Shown one piece after another: positions 42,404 to 50,523 of a DNA stretch of 64,000 bases. The DNA comes from Desulfotignum sp. GTDB lineage: Bacteria; Desulfobacterota; Desulfobacteria; Desulfobacterales; Desulfobacteraceae. The stretch is taken from assembly GCA_011390335.1 (NCBI GenBank), contig JAABSO010000010.1, forward strand, positions 1-64,000, in the 5' to 3' direction. The first letter of the stretch is position 1. Each line of letters opens with the position of its first letter. The translations under genes were made by a program, and so were the position numbers. Below the pieces are notes generated by a model, which was not told the DNA's origin, did not search any database, and was given only the letters and a program-made list of their open reading frames with translations.

Positions 42404-43633
42404 ATGGATACGGCTGGGGAATATTTCGATGATGGCAGCTCTTTTTTGCCCATTGATCCGTTGTCCATCAATCCGGATTCTCTGGCTGATTTCGCGCTTT
42501 TTGAACGAAATGACACTGACACAGAGGGCAAATATCGGTTTCGCTGTCTGTTAAAAGATACCACCTCCATCCCCAGGCTGCGGCTGCTTGAATTACTGCG
42601 TGCATGGGATGTTGTTTATATCCACAGGACCCAGAGACAAAATTATAATGAATATGTTAAAAACAACCTGGAGTTCATATTAAAGCATGAGGAAATAGAT
42701 GACAAAAAAAAGAGTGCTGCCCTGACCCGATTGTCCACAGATGTGGTCAAAGAATCTTTTCAGATTAATTTTGCCTCCGGCCGGGAATGCCGTAATATGG
42801 TGGAAAACATCCAGCATCTGATTACCCGGGCCATTGATTATATCTCCAGCATTGCATCTTTGGGGGGGATTGCCGAACTGGTGGGCCATGATTATGAAAC
42901 CCACACCCATTCCATCAAGGTGGGATGGCTGATGGCTACATTTATCAATTTCAACCAGGACCTTTTTCCTATCTCCTCAAAATCAGCGGTAAAAGAGTTT
43001 ATGATCCAGGCGGCAGTGGCTGGATTCCTGCACGATATCGGCAAGGTAAAAATTCCAAAGAATGTTATCAACAAGCCGGGACAACTCAATAACCTGGAAT
43101 ATGTCATCATACAGTCCCATACAGCCTATTCCACCAGCCTGCTGTTTGAAACCAAATTGCCCAGATCCTTCATGCAGATGATTTTGTATCACCACGAAAA
43201 CGAAGACGGCAGCGGCTATCCCAAGGGGCTGTGCAGGGATCAGATTCCGGTGCTGGCCAAGGTATGTCATATTATTGATGTGTTTGATGCCCTCACGTCC
43301 AGGCGCCCATACAAACCAGCCAAAAGTCCGTTTGAAGCCCTCAAGATCATGGCAGGAGACAACCCGTATCTGGAAACACTGCAGAAATTTGAAGAAGAGG
43401 CCAGAAAAAATCAACGGGCCCCTGTGACAGCCATTGTCCGGGATGATTATGAAGCAAAACTCAGACGGCTTCGGGAAAGAGAAATACTGGAAGAAGAGGC
43501 ACAAAAAAGGGTGGAAGCCAGAATGCGCCTGCGGGACCAGGGTATGTCCCATTGCTTTAACAAGGAACTTTTAAAACGGTTCATTCTGACCATCAACAGT
43601 TCAGACAATTTTGATCTGACGGGCCTGTTGTAA
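42404..43633 (+). CDS. HD-GYP domain protein, probable c-di-GMP phosphodiesterase
   Basis: A 409-residue soluble protein. The N-terminal 150 residues are unassigned. The HD-GYP domain (about 160-330) has HDIGKVKIPKNVINKPG, HHENEDGSGYPKGL and DVFDALTSRRPYKP, all canonical for activity. A charged coiled coil (about 345-385) precedes the C-terminus. GGTAAAGG precedes the ATG. It probably degrades cyclic di-GMP; the signal for its N-domain is unknown. Confidence 0.87.
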   Translation: MDTAGEYFDDGSSFLPIDPLSINPDSLADFALFERNDTDTEGKYRFRCLLKDTTSIPRLRLLELLRAWDVVYIHRTQRQNYNEYVKNNLEFILKHEEIDDKKKSAALTRLSTDVVKESFQINFASGRECRNMVENIQHLITRAIDYISSIASLGGIAELVGHDYETHTHSIKVGWLMATFINFNQDLFPISSKSAVKEFMIQAAVAGFLHDIGKVKIPKNVINKPGQLNNLEYVIIQSHTAYSTSLLFETKLPRSFMQMILYHHENEDGSGYPKGLCRDQIPVLAKVCHIIDVFDALTSRRPYKPAKSPFEALKIMAGDNPYLETLQKFEEEARKNQRAPVTAIVRDDYEAKLRRLREREILEEEAQKRVEARMRLRDQGMSHCFNKELLKRFILTINSSDNFDLTGLL

Positions 43634-43662
43634 CTGCTTTGCCATGGCTTTGGCGCAAAGGC

Positions 43663-43869
43663 TTATCTGGATGCCGGGTAGCCCGCCTGTGTGACTGCCG
43701 TTACTGCCTGATCCACCAGGCTGTCTTTTGCAACAGAAAAAGAGGCTTTTTTCCCGGAAAGATCCACAACAACATCAGAAACACCGGCAATCTCTTCCAG
43801 TGTTTTTTTGACCATGCCTGAGCAATGGCTGCAGCTCATATTGTTTACGGTTATGGTGACCTGTGACAT
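43663..43869 (-). CDS. Heavy-metal-associated (CopZ-like) domain protein
   Basis: A 68-residue single HMA domain with the metal-binding loop MSCSHC, a TVNNMSCSHCSGMV start and a GYPASR end. ATG 43869 has GGAGAAA upstream. It probably chaperones copper or a similar ion. No P-type ATPase lies beside it. Confidence 0.87.
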   Translation of the reverse strand: MSQVTITVNNMSCSHCSGMVKKTLEEIAGVSDVVVDLSGKKASFSVAKDSLVDQAVTAVTQAGYPASR

Positions 43870-44162
43870 AATATTTTCTCCTTGAAACCAAGTTCCAGCA
43901 TACAGATTTTTATACAAAAGGCTGTTTAGCATTACAGGGTTTTTCAGTTAAACCGCCATGTAACTTCATGTAAAGTCATTTAAAAGACTGATGAAATCAG
44001 CCTGAATTAAAAATAAGTGAATTTGCCTGTTTGTCAATTACCCAACTTTCAGCTTTATGTTATGTCCAGGGCCTCCGAAGTTGTTATCTTGATCTGTTCA
44101 TGGGGTCTGACCTGTGGTATAGTAACTTTTTTTAATATTTATGATGCAAGGAAATACAAGTG

Positions 44163-44465
44163 ATGCAATTAACCGGTGCCCAGCGCAAATACCTGCGTGG
44201 GCTTGCCCACCATTTGAACCCCGGAGCTCTGGTGGGCCAAAAAGGGGTGACTCCGGCGCTGCTGGAAGAAATTGAAACAGCACTGGACGGGGCTGAACTG
44301 ATTAAAATTAAATTTGTGGACCACAAGGACAAAGAAACCAAAACCAGCCTTTTAGATGACATTGTCCGCAAGACCCGTGCCTGTCCTGCAGGCATGGTCG
44401 GCCATGTGGCGGTGCTTTTTCGGCAGCACAAAGATCCTGAAAAGCGCCGTATAAAGCTGCCCTGA
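44163..44465 (+). CDS. yhbY: YhbY-type CRM-domain RNA-binding protein
   Basis: A 100-residue CRM domain protein: LTGAQRKYLRGLAHHLNPGA, a GxxG-like loop in VGQKGVTP and IKIKFVDHKDKE. The family binds pre-50S ribosomal particles. ATG 44163 follows AAGGAA; GTG 44160 is a close alternative. The C-terminus ends in a basic RRIKLP tail. It is followed by an R1 element. Confidence 0.85.
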   Translation: MQLTGAQRKYLRGLAHHLNPGALVGQKGVTPALLEEIETALDGAELIKIKFVDHKDKETKTSLLDDIVRKTRACPAGMVGHVAVLFRQHKDPEKRRIKLP

Positions 44466-44500
44466 AAAAGCGGTTTTTTTGTGAGGGGTCACCATCAGGA

Positions 44501-44595
44501 GGGGTCAGGCTTGCGTTATTGTCGTTATTGATTACCGATGCAGCCATTTTTTGTAGCTTTACTTTCAATAACGACAATAACGCAAGCCTGACCCC
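44501..44595. repeat. R1 inverted-repeat element, 95 bp, opposite orientation
   Basis: Same ends as the copies at 14967 and 21545, but the asymmetric core is the reverse complement (GATTACCGATGCAGCC reads forward here). This shows the element can insert in either direction. It lies between yhbY and the YchF-like gene. Confidence 0.9.
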
Positions 44596-44626
44596 ATTTT
44601 TACTAAAATAAGGATGATATTTACGC

Positions 44627-45697
44627 ATGAAGGTCGGCATCATCGGTCTGCCCCAGGCAGGCAAGAAAACTTTGTTTCAGATTTTAACGGGAAATGAGAT
44701 CACTGATCCGTCAAAGGCAACTAAACCAGTACCCGGGGCTGCTGATATTCTGGATTCCCGGTTCAATGCCCTGGTGGATATGTATGCACCCAAAAAGCAG
44801 GTGCAGGCGCGGCTGGACCTGGTGCTGTTGCCCAAACTGGAGGCTGAAACCATATCCAAAGGAGATATTTTCAAGGACATCGCAGACATGGATGCCATCT
44901 GCCATGTGATCCGGGCCTTTGAAGATGATGCCATCTACCATGTTTCAGGCTCTGTGAATGCATTCCGGGACTTTGAAGCGGTGAATGCGGAACTGCTCAT
45001 GCATGACCAGATTTTTGTGGAAAAACGGATGCAGCGCCTTGAAGAGGAAGTTAAAAAGATAAAGGATGAGACCAGGCAAAAAGAACTGGAACTCATGATC
45101 CGAATCAAAGATCATCTGGAATCAGAAACCCCTCTGCGGCTGATGCCCCTGACCGGGGATGAAGAAAAGATGATCCGCAGCTATCCGTTCATCACCAGGA
45201 AAAAAATGGTAATTGCCGTGAATGTGGCGGAAGATGATCTGGACAACAAGGATCTGCTGGCCGGATTCAAAGATAGCTGTGACAGCCAGGCCATTGAAGC
45301 CATGATGGTGTCAGCCAGGGTGGAGGCCGAGATTGCCCTGCTGGATACAAAAGAGGAAAAACAGGAATTTCTGGAGGATCTGGGTATTGGAGAGACCGCA
45401 CTTGAGAAGCTCACCCGCCTGTGTTTGCGGTCCTTGAATCTGATTTCCTTTTTCACCGTTGGAAAAGACGAGGTCCGGCAGTGGCTGGTACGCCAGGGCA
45501 GCACCGCACCTAAGGCAGCCGGGGTGATCCATTCAGATCTGGAAAGGGGATTTATCCGGGCAGAGGTGTTTTCTTATGAGGATCTCATGGCAATGGGGTC
45601 GGAAGCAGCCTTGAAAAAAAACGGCAGACTGCATGTGGAAGGCAAGGACTATATTGTCACGGACGGGGATATTTTAAATATCCGGTTTTCCGTGTGA
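44627..45697 (+). CDS. YchF-like (DUF933) P-loop NTPase with altered Walker A
   Basis: A 356-residue protein related to YchF/Obg-family ATPases: an N-terminal P-loop, a coiled-coil insertion (about 125-165, charged) and a C-terminal TGS-like DUF933 domain (SFFTVGKDEVRQWLVRQGS, ERGFIRAEVFSYEDL). The Walker A reads GLPQAGKKT, so the usual Ser after the Lys is Lys14. It is probably a divergent paralogue rather than the housekeeping YchF. Preceded by an R1 repeat. Confidence 0.78.
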   Translation: MKVGIIGLPQAGKKTLFQILTGNEITDPSKATKPVPGAADILDSRFNALVDMYAPKKQVQARLDLVLLPKLEAETISKGDIFKDIADMDAICHVIRAFEDDAIYHVSGSVNAFRDFEAVNAELLMHDQIFVEKRMQRLEEEVKKIKDETRQKELELMIRIKDHLESETPLRLMPLTGDEEKMIRSYPFITRKKMVIAVNVAEDDLDNKDLLAGFKDSCDSQAIEAMMVSARVEAEIALLDTKEEKQEFLEDLGIGETALEKLTRLCLRSLNLISFFTVGKDEVRQWLVRQGSTAPKAAGVIHSDLERGFIRAEVFSYEDLMAMGSEAALKKNGRLHVEGKDYIVTDGDILNIRFSV

Positions 45698-45752
45698 CCA
45701 TTCTTTGGGGGTCGGGGGCGCCTTTCACAAGGGGGTGCCCCAAGAACCCCAT

Positions 45753-46157
45753 TTAGTCCGGTGCATTGCCATGGGCCTGGGTCAGGCGCTGTTTCAGGTA
45801 TGCGATTTCATCAGCATCATATGCATCCAGGTCAAAGCAGTATCCGTCTTCTCCCAGCAGGCCTCCGGGGATAAGGTCACCGGTTTCGTTTGGATCTGTG
45901 ATCATGTCACCGTAAAAACAGATGGACAGCCATCTTTCTTGTGGGTCGTCATCAATGACATCCACCATGGCAAACAAAGACCGGTTTTTCTGGTCCTGGT
46001 GCCGGGGCCGCACAGAATAGCTCACACTGGGCCTGGCCACAAATGTAAGGTCGGTCTTTTCAAGGGCGTTCACATGGGTGAGTAATTCCTCAAAAGCCTT
46101 TTTGATGCGGGTATCGTTGTCTTTCCAGTCTGCGATAAATTGGGCAAGTCCGGTCAT
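45753..46157 (-). CDS. Conserved hypothetical protein
   Basis: A 134-residue soluble acidic protein that I do not recognise. Visible features are an amphipathic N-terminus (LAQFIADWKDNDTRIKKAFE), a central VSYSVRPRHQ and an acidic DLDAYDADEIAYLKQRL near the end. It starts 3 bases after the moaB stop on the same strand, so it belongs to the pyrR-moaB operon. No function is assigned. Confidence 0.65.
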   Translation of the reverse strand: MTGLAQFIADWKDNDTRIKKAFEELLTHVNALEKTDLTFVARPSVSYSVRPRHQDQKNRSLFAMVDVIDDDPQERWLSICFYGDMITDPNETGDLIPGGLLGEDGYCFDLDAYDADEIAYLKQRLTQAHGNAPD

Positions 46158-46160
46158 TTA

Positions 46161-46664
46161 TTATTCCTTTATGTGTTTGAGCAAATGTCCGAGTTCAGGG
46201 AAAATCAAGGCGTTGCAGGCAAGTTTGCAGGCCTTGATGCTGCCCGGGATGCAGAACACCACCGTGCTTTTTATGATGCCGGCCGTGGCCCGGGACATGA
46301 TGGCTGCTGAATCGATCTCTTCAAAGGAGAGCTGGGCAAACAGAGGACCGAATGCGGTGAGGTGTTTTTCAAAAAACGGCTGCACCGCTTCTATGGTCAT
46401 ATCTTTGGGACTGATGCCGGTACCGCCGGTCATGATAACCGCATGGGGGGAAATCTTGTCGATTATATGGGTTAACAACTCCTGGATGGCCCCGGTATCA
46501 TCGGTAACGGTCTGGTGGATCACCACCTCGTGCCCCTCTTTTTTTGCCTGCTTCTTGATCCAGGCCCCGCTTTTGTCATCTGACAGCTTCCGGGTGGTGG
46601 ATACGGAAAGCACGGCAATGGAGATCTCTTTTATACCCGCCTTCTTATGTTCAATGGTGCTCAT
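46161..46664 (-). CDS. moaB: MoaB/MogA-family molybdopterin protein
   Basis: A 167-residue protein with the MoaB fold motif MTGGTGISPKDMT and a FCIPGSIKA end, as in molybdopterin adenylyltransferases and MoaB. The N-terminus AVLSVSTTRKLSDDKSG is typical. It is translationally coupled to pyrR by an ATGA overlap. With mobA, moaE and moaC on the other strand nearby, it supports molybdenum/tungsten cofactor synthesis. Confidence 0.88.
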   Translation of the reverse strand: MSTIEHKKAGIKEISIAVLSVSTTRKLSDDKSGAWIKKQAKKEGHEVVIHQTVTDDTGAIQELLTHIIDKISPHAVIMTGGTGISPKDMTIEAVQPFFEKHLTAFGPLFAQLSFEEIDSAAIMSRATAGIIKSTVVFCIPGSIKACKLACNALIFPELGHLLKHIKE

Positions 46665-47200
46665 TTGTCGATTTCCTTGAATACCAGATCCTGGTTGTCA
46701 TGTTCAGATACATGGACATGGATGGTGTCCTGGTGCTCTGTGTCCACAAAAATACCCCTGTAATCCGCCTGGATGGGCAGTTCCCTGTGTCCCCGGTCCA
46801 CCAGGATGGCCAGCTCAATGCGGGCGGGCCGGCCAAAATCCATGAGTGCTTCCATGGCAGCCCGGATGGTTCTGCCCGTGTACAGCACATCATCCACCAG
46901 GATGATTATTTTGTCATCCACATTGAAAGGAATATCAGAAGGCCTGACAATGGGCTGGTGGCTGATTTTTGTCCAGTCATCTCTGTACATGTTGATGTCC
47001 ATGCTGCCCACAGGCAGGGTGACACCCTCAATGTGCCGGATCTGGTCTGCCAGTCTTTTGGCCAGAAAATCCCCCCGGGTCTGGATGCCCACCAAAGCCA
47101 GGTCCTTGGCGCCCCTGTGGATTTCTGTGATTTCATGGGCAATCCTGGAAATGATGCGTTTGAAATCCTGGTCATTGAGAATGGGTCTGGTCTGTTTCAT
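46661..47200 (-). CDS. pyrR: PyrR bifunctional regulator/uracil phosphoribosyltransferase
   Basis: A 179-residue protein. PRPP-binding loop IILVDDVLYTGRTIRAA, N-terminal GIQTRGDFLAKRLA and RGHRELPIQADYRG match PyrR. In other bacteria it binds pyr mRNA to control pyrimidine genes and has weak UPRTase activity. No pyr biosynthetic genes or PyrR-binding loop were recognised in the window. First gene of a three-gene leftward run. Confidence 0.9.
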   Translation of the reverse strand: MKQTRPILNDQDFKRIISRIAHEITEIHRGAKDLALVGIQTRGDFLAKRLADQIRHIEGVTLPVGSMDINMYRDDWTKISHQPIVRPSDIPFNVDDKIIILVDDVLYTGRTIRAAMEALMDFGRPARIELAILVDRGHRELPIQADYRGIFVDTEHQDTIHVHVSEHDNQDLVFKEIDK

Positions 47201-47341
47201 TCAATGCCTTTCATTTGCAATGGGTTGTACCATGTAACATTTGGAACATATGCCCGCCAACGGTGTTGTACTTTTCAATCATGTACCACCTTTTTTCCCG
47301 GGGAGCAAGCCCCTGGTTTGCGGCTCCCGGCGCAACCGCAT

Positions 47342-47490
47342 GTAACCACATCCAGTTCAGCTGTTTGATACCCGCCCCCTGAGGGTGCCGTGTGACCGGC
47401 CCGAGATTGGCATCTGACGGTCCTGTCACACGGCACCCTCAGGGGGCTATGTCAATATATGTGACGCTGCATCTACATGCGATTACCCTG
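47342..47490. repeat. R2 repeat element, full copy
   Basis: Core hairpin: 47375-47396 (starts CCCCCTGAGGGTGCCGTG) is perfectly complementary to 47425-47446 over 22 bases, with a 28-base loop containing GAGATTGGCATCTGACGG. Left flank CAGTTCAGCTGTTTGATACC and right flank TCAATATATGTGACGCTGC, then ACATGCGATTACCCTG, are shared with the copies at 5601 and 54318. No coding potential. Confidence 0.85.
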
Positions 47491-47725
47491 ACCGATAGGG
47501 GTTCTGCCTGGCATTACATCGCATCTTAGCCGGATTGACAGCAGTGGTGAGAACACGATTCATGGCACAGGGGCCGTCCCACACGGGTCGCAAGCACAGA
47601 AATCCAAAATGATATAGGCCCATGTTCAGGTCTGAGAAATCGTGACCATACCCGTGTTCAGGTGTGTGAAAACCCTTCCGCTGTGTTAGCTGGTAGACCA
47701 AAAAACAAAATTGAAGGCCTGTGCC

Positions 47726-47753
47726 TTGATTTTCAGGTGAAGTCGTCTATAAT
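47726..47753 (+). promoter_or_regulatory. Sigma-70-type promoter of mobA-moaE-moaC
   Basis: -35 TTGATT (47726-47731) and a perfect -10 TATAAT (47748-47753) are 16 bases apart, 38 bases before the mobA start. Confidence 0.6.
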
Positions 47754-47791
47754 CAGGGCACTATCATGGATCTTTGCCAAGGACAGGTGGA

Positions 47792-48412
47792 ATGCAACTG
47801 GATTGTACAGGGGTGATTCTGGCCGGCGGGAAAAACAGCCGGCTGCCCGGAAAGAAAAAAACTTTTCACAGAATCGGACATACCACCATGCTGGAGAGAC
47901 TCTGCATTCTTTTTTCACAGGTGTTTAAAGAAAACATCCTTGTGGTCAATGAGCCGGAGGAATTTCTGGCGCCTGATATGCTGGTGGTCACAGACATCAT
48001 CCCGGCCCGGTGTGTGCTGGCAGGGCTGCATGCCGGATTATTTTACGCCTCATTTCCCCATGCATATGTAACAGCCTGTGATATCCCCTTTGCCAGTGAA
48101 GCGGTGATCCGGCACCTGGTAAAAAAGGCTGCGCCCGGGGACCATGTGGTCATCCCCCGGACAGAAGAGGGGCTGGAACCCCTTTCTGCCGTTTATTCCA
48201 GGGCCTGTATTCCCTTGATTGAATCCAACCTGGAAAAAAAAATCTACAAAATCAAAGGGTTTTACAAGAAAAAACATGTCAAGGAAGTACCGGTATCTGT
48301 ATTGAAAAAACTGGACCCTGATATGGGGTTTAAATTCAATGTAAATACCCCGGAAGACCTTGAAAAAGCAAAACAACTGGCAGCAGAAAAACAAACAGGA
48401 AAACACCAATGA
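47792..48412 (+). CDS. mobA: MobA-like molybdenum cofactor nucleotidyltransferase
   Basis: A 206-residue protein. The nucleotidyltransferase signature GVILAGGKNSRLPGKKKTF (near residue 7) and TACDIPFASEAVI match MobA, which attaches a nucleotide to molybdopterin. ATG 47792 is chosen for the family N-terminus and GGTGG site. It overlaps moaE by 4 bases. It could serve guanylate or cytidylate attachment. Confidence 0.85.
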   Translation: MQLDCTGVILAGGKNSRLPGKKKTFHRIGHTTMLERLCILFSQVFKENILVVNEPEEFLAPDMLVVTDIIPARCVLAGLHAGLFYASFPHAYVTACDIPFASEAVIRHLVKKAAPGDHVVIPRTEEGLEPLSAVYSRACIPLIESNLEKKIYKIKGFYKKKHVKEVPVSVLKKLDPDMGFKFNVNTPEDLEKAKQLAAEKQTGKHQ

Positions 48413-48798
48413 ATGACAACAGCGCACATTCCGATTCAATGACCATGGAACAGATGATACGTAAAATCAAGGACCATCCCGATTTTTCCCGGGCAGGCAT
48501 GATTCTGGCACATAACGGTATTGTCCGGGCAACATCCCGGGATGGCCGTGCTGTCACAGGGCTTGAAATTGCGGTGGACCACGGAAAGCTGAAAGAAATT
48601 TTACACAAGGAAAGATCCCGGCCCGGCATCCTGGATATCCAGGTGCATATCAGGGAAAATACCAAACTGACCGTGGGAGATGATGTGATGTTTCTGGTGG
48701 TGGCCGGAGATATCCGGGAAAATGTCATCCAGACCCTTACTGACACCCTGAACCAGATAAAATCACAGGTAACCAGTAAAACCCAGTTTTTTCAATAA
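48409..48798 (+). CDS. moaE: MoaE-like molybdopterin synthase large subunit
   Basis: A 129-residue protein. AGMILAHNGIVRATSRDGRA, a conserved internal IRENTKLTVGDDVMFLVVAG and a C-terminal Lys before TQFF resemble MoaE, but the domain is shortened and divergent. It overlaps the mobA stop by an ATGA and is followed by moaC. It should transfer sulfur to precursor Z if active. Confidence 0.75.
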   Translation: MNDNSAHSDSMTMEQMIRKIKDHPDFSRAGMILAHNGIVRATSRDGRAVTGLEIAVDHGKLKEILHKERSRPGILDIQVHIRENTKLTVGDDVMFLVVAGDIRENVIQTLTDTLNQIKSQVTSKTQFFQ

Positions 48799-48830
48799 TA
48801 TTGGGCGCCTGAACCAGACAAGGAAAATTA

Positions 48831-49340
48831 ATGATGACTGAATTTACCCACCTGGACAACCAGGGCCATGTGCGCATGGTGGATGTGGGAGAAAAACCTG
48901 AAACCATTCGCACAGCGGTTGCCGAAGCTTTCGTTGCCATGCATCCTGATACCCTTGCAAAAATCCTGGATGAAAAGGTAAAAAAGGGCAATGTCCTTGA
49001 AACCGCCAGAATCGCAGGCATTATGGCTGCCAAGAAAACGGCGGATCTCATTCCCATGTGCCACCCCCTGAACATCACCCATGCAGCCGTTGATTTTTTT
49101 CCCGAGCCTGACACAAGCCGGATCCGCATGGCAGCACAGGTGTCGCTGACCGGACGGACCGGGGTGGAAATGGAAGCGCTGACCGCCGTGTCTGTGGCAG
49201 GCCTGACCATCTATGACATGTGCAAATCCTATGACAGGGGCATGACATTGTCCGGGATCCGGCTGTTGTCCAAGTCCGGGGGAAAAAGCGGGACCTGGCA
49301 GGCCGGTGATACGTTTGAAAACACAGACACTTCGGTGTGA
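48831..49340 (+). CDS. moaC: Cyclic pyranopterin monophosphate synthase MoaC
   Basis: A 169-residue protein. The MoaC hallmarks [51 protein letters not shown] and a C-terminal SGGKSG are all present. AAGGAAAA precedes the double ATG; the second, at 48834, is an alternative. Third gene of the mobA-moaE-moaC run. Confidence 0.93.
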   Translation: MMTEFTHLDNQGHVRMVDVGEKPETIRTAVAEAFVAMHPDTLAKILDEKVKKGNVLETARIAGIMAAKKTADLIPMCHPLNITHAAVDFFPEPDTSRIRMAAQVSLTGRTGVEMEALTAVSVAGLTIYDMCKSYDRGMTLSGIRLLSKSGGKSGTWQAGDTFENTDTSV

Positions 49341-49344
49341 CTGC

Positions 49345-50523
49345 ATGGTAATTTCCCTGGAGAACCTGGGGTATCTCGGGGCAGGATTCGGCCTGGGGGT
49401 TCTGGTCTGCCTGATCCTGGCCCGGACCGGGGTGCTGTTTTTTTCCAGCCGCATGAGGCAGATGTCCGACCAGACCCTGTACCAGCATGCCAACCGGTTC
49501 ATGGAGATGGCGGACAATTATTTCAAGGGTTATGTTCAAGAGGCAAGAAAAGATTTTTCTATCCAGGGCAAAGAACTGCGCCAGTCCATGGATCCGGTGC
49601 GCCAGACCCTGAACCAGTATGAAACACGGCTCCAGGCCATGGAGGCGGCCCGGGAGCGTGCAAACGGGGCAATTTCTGAAAAACTGGCCCAAATGGGCCG
49701 GGTCCAGCATCAGCTCCATCTGGAAACAGGGAACCTGGTCAAGGCACTGCGCCTGCCCCATGTCCGGGGCAGGTGGGGGGAAATAACCTTAAAAAAGGTG
49801 GCAGAACTGGCTGGTATGGCCCAGTATTGTGATTTTCATGAACAGCCTGCCAAAGGATCCGGGAAAGGGTCTTTGCGGCCAGATATGGTGGTGACCCTGC
49901 CATCTGACCGCAGGATTGTGGTGGATGCAAAGGTGCCCCTCATGGCCTATCTGGATGCCCTGGAAGCTTCTGATGAGAAGGAAAAAGAGGCCCGTATGGC
50001 AGACCATGCCCGCCAGGTGGCCACCCATATCACCCGGCTGGCATCAAAAAATTACGCAGCAGCCTTTGCCCCTACCCCGGAATTTGTGGTCCTGTTCATC
50101 CCGGGGGAGAATTTTTTTTCCGCTGCATTAAGCCATCAGCCGGATCTCATTGAACGGGGGATCGAAAACGGCGTGGTCCTTGCCACCCCCACCACCCTGA
50201 TTGCGCTGTTAAAGTCCGTGGCCTATTCATGGCAGCAGAAAAACAGCCATGAAAATGCCGAAGAGATCCGGCATCTGGGGGTAGAGCTATACCGTCGGCT
50301 GTGCGCCATGGCCGAGGGGATGAACCATCTGGGAAAAGACATTGAAAAATGTGCCGCCAGCTTCAACCGTACCGTCAGAACAATGGAGAAAAAAGTCATG
50401 CCCCCGGCCCGAAAGCTGGACGCCATGGGGGTTGCCAACCGGGATATGCCTGATCTGGAGGCCATAGACCCTTCTGATGCCAGTGTGACACCCTTTTACA
50501 AGAGATCGGACCATGATATGTAA
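49345..50523 (+). CDS. rmuC: RmuC-family DNA recombination protein
   Basis: A 392-residue protein. An N-terminal membrane helix (about 8-28) is followed by a coiled coil (about 35-130) and a nuclease-like core with RGRWGEITLKKVAELAGM, RPDMVVTLPSDRRIVVDAKV and a PGENFFSAAL-type segment. RmuC limits rearrangements at inverted repeats in E. coli. ATG 49345 lies 4 bases after the moaC stop; the following mltA overlaps its end. Confidence 0.88.
   Translation: MVISLENLGYLGAGFGLGVLVCLILARTGVLFFSSRMRQMSDQTLYQHANRFMEMADNYFKGYVQEARKDFSIQGKELRQSMDPVRQTLNQYETRLQAMEAARERANGAISEKLAQMGRVQHQLHLETGNLVKALRLPHVRGRWGEITLKKVAELAGMAQYCDFHEQPAKGSGKGSLRPDMVVTLPSDRRIVVDAKVPLMAYLDALEASDEKEKEARMADHARQVATHITRLASKNYAAAFAPTPEFVVLFIPGENFFSAALSHQPDLIERGIENGVVLATPTTLIALLKSVAYSWQQKNSHENAEEIRHLGVELYRRLCAMAEGMNHLGKDIEKCAASFNRTVRTMEKKVMPPARKLDAMGVANRDMPDLEAIDPSDASVTPFYKRSDHDM

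Larger units (their letters stand above)
47201..47791. other. 591-base divergent intergenic region
   Basis: Lies between pyrR (leftward) and mobA (rightward). It contains the full R2 element (47342-47490) and the mobA promoter (47726-47753). The part from 47500 to 47720 shows a repeated CCCGTGTTCAGGT / CCCATGTTCAGGT word but no gene I can support. Confidence 0.5.

Noticed and set aside
45702-45747. Bidirectional terminator between the YchF-like gene and the convergent hypothetical gene
   Set aside because: The possible stem is interrupted and needs G-T pairs; no T-run. Left uncalled.
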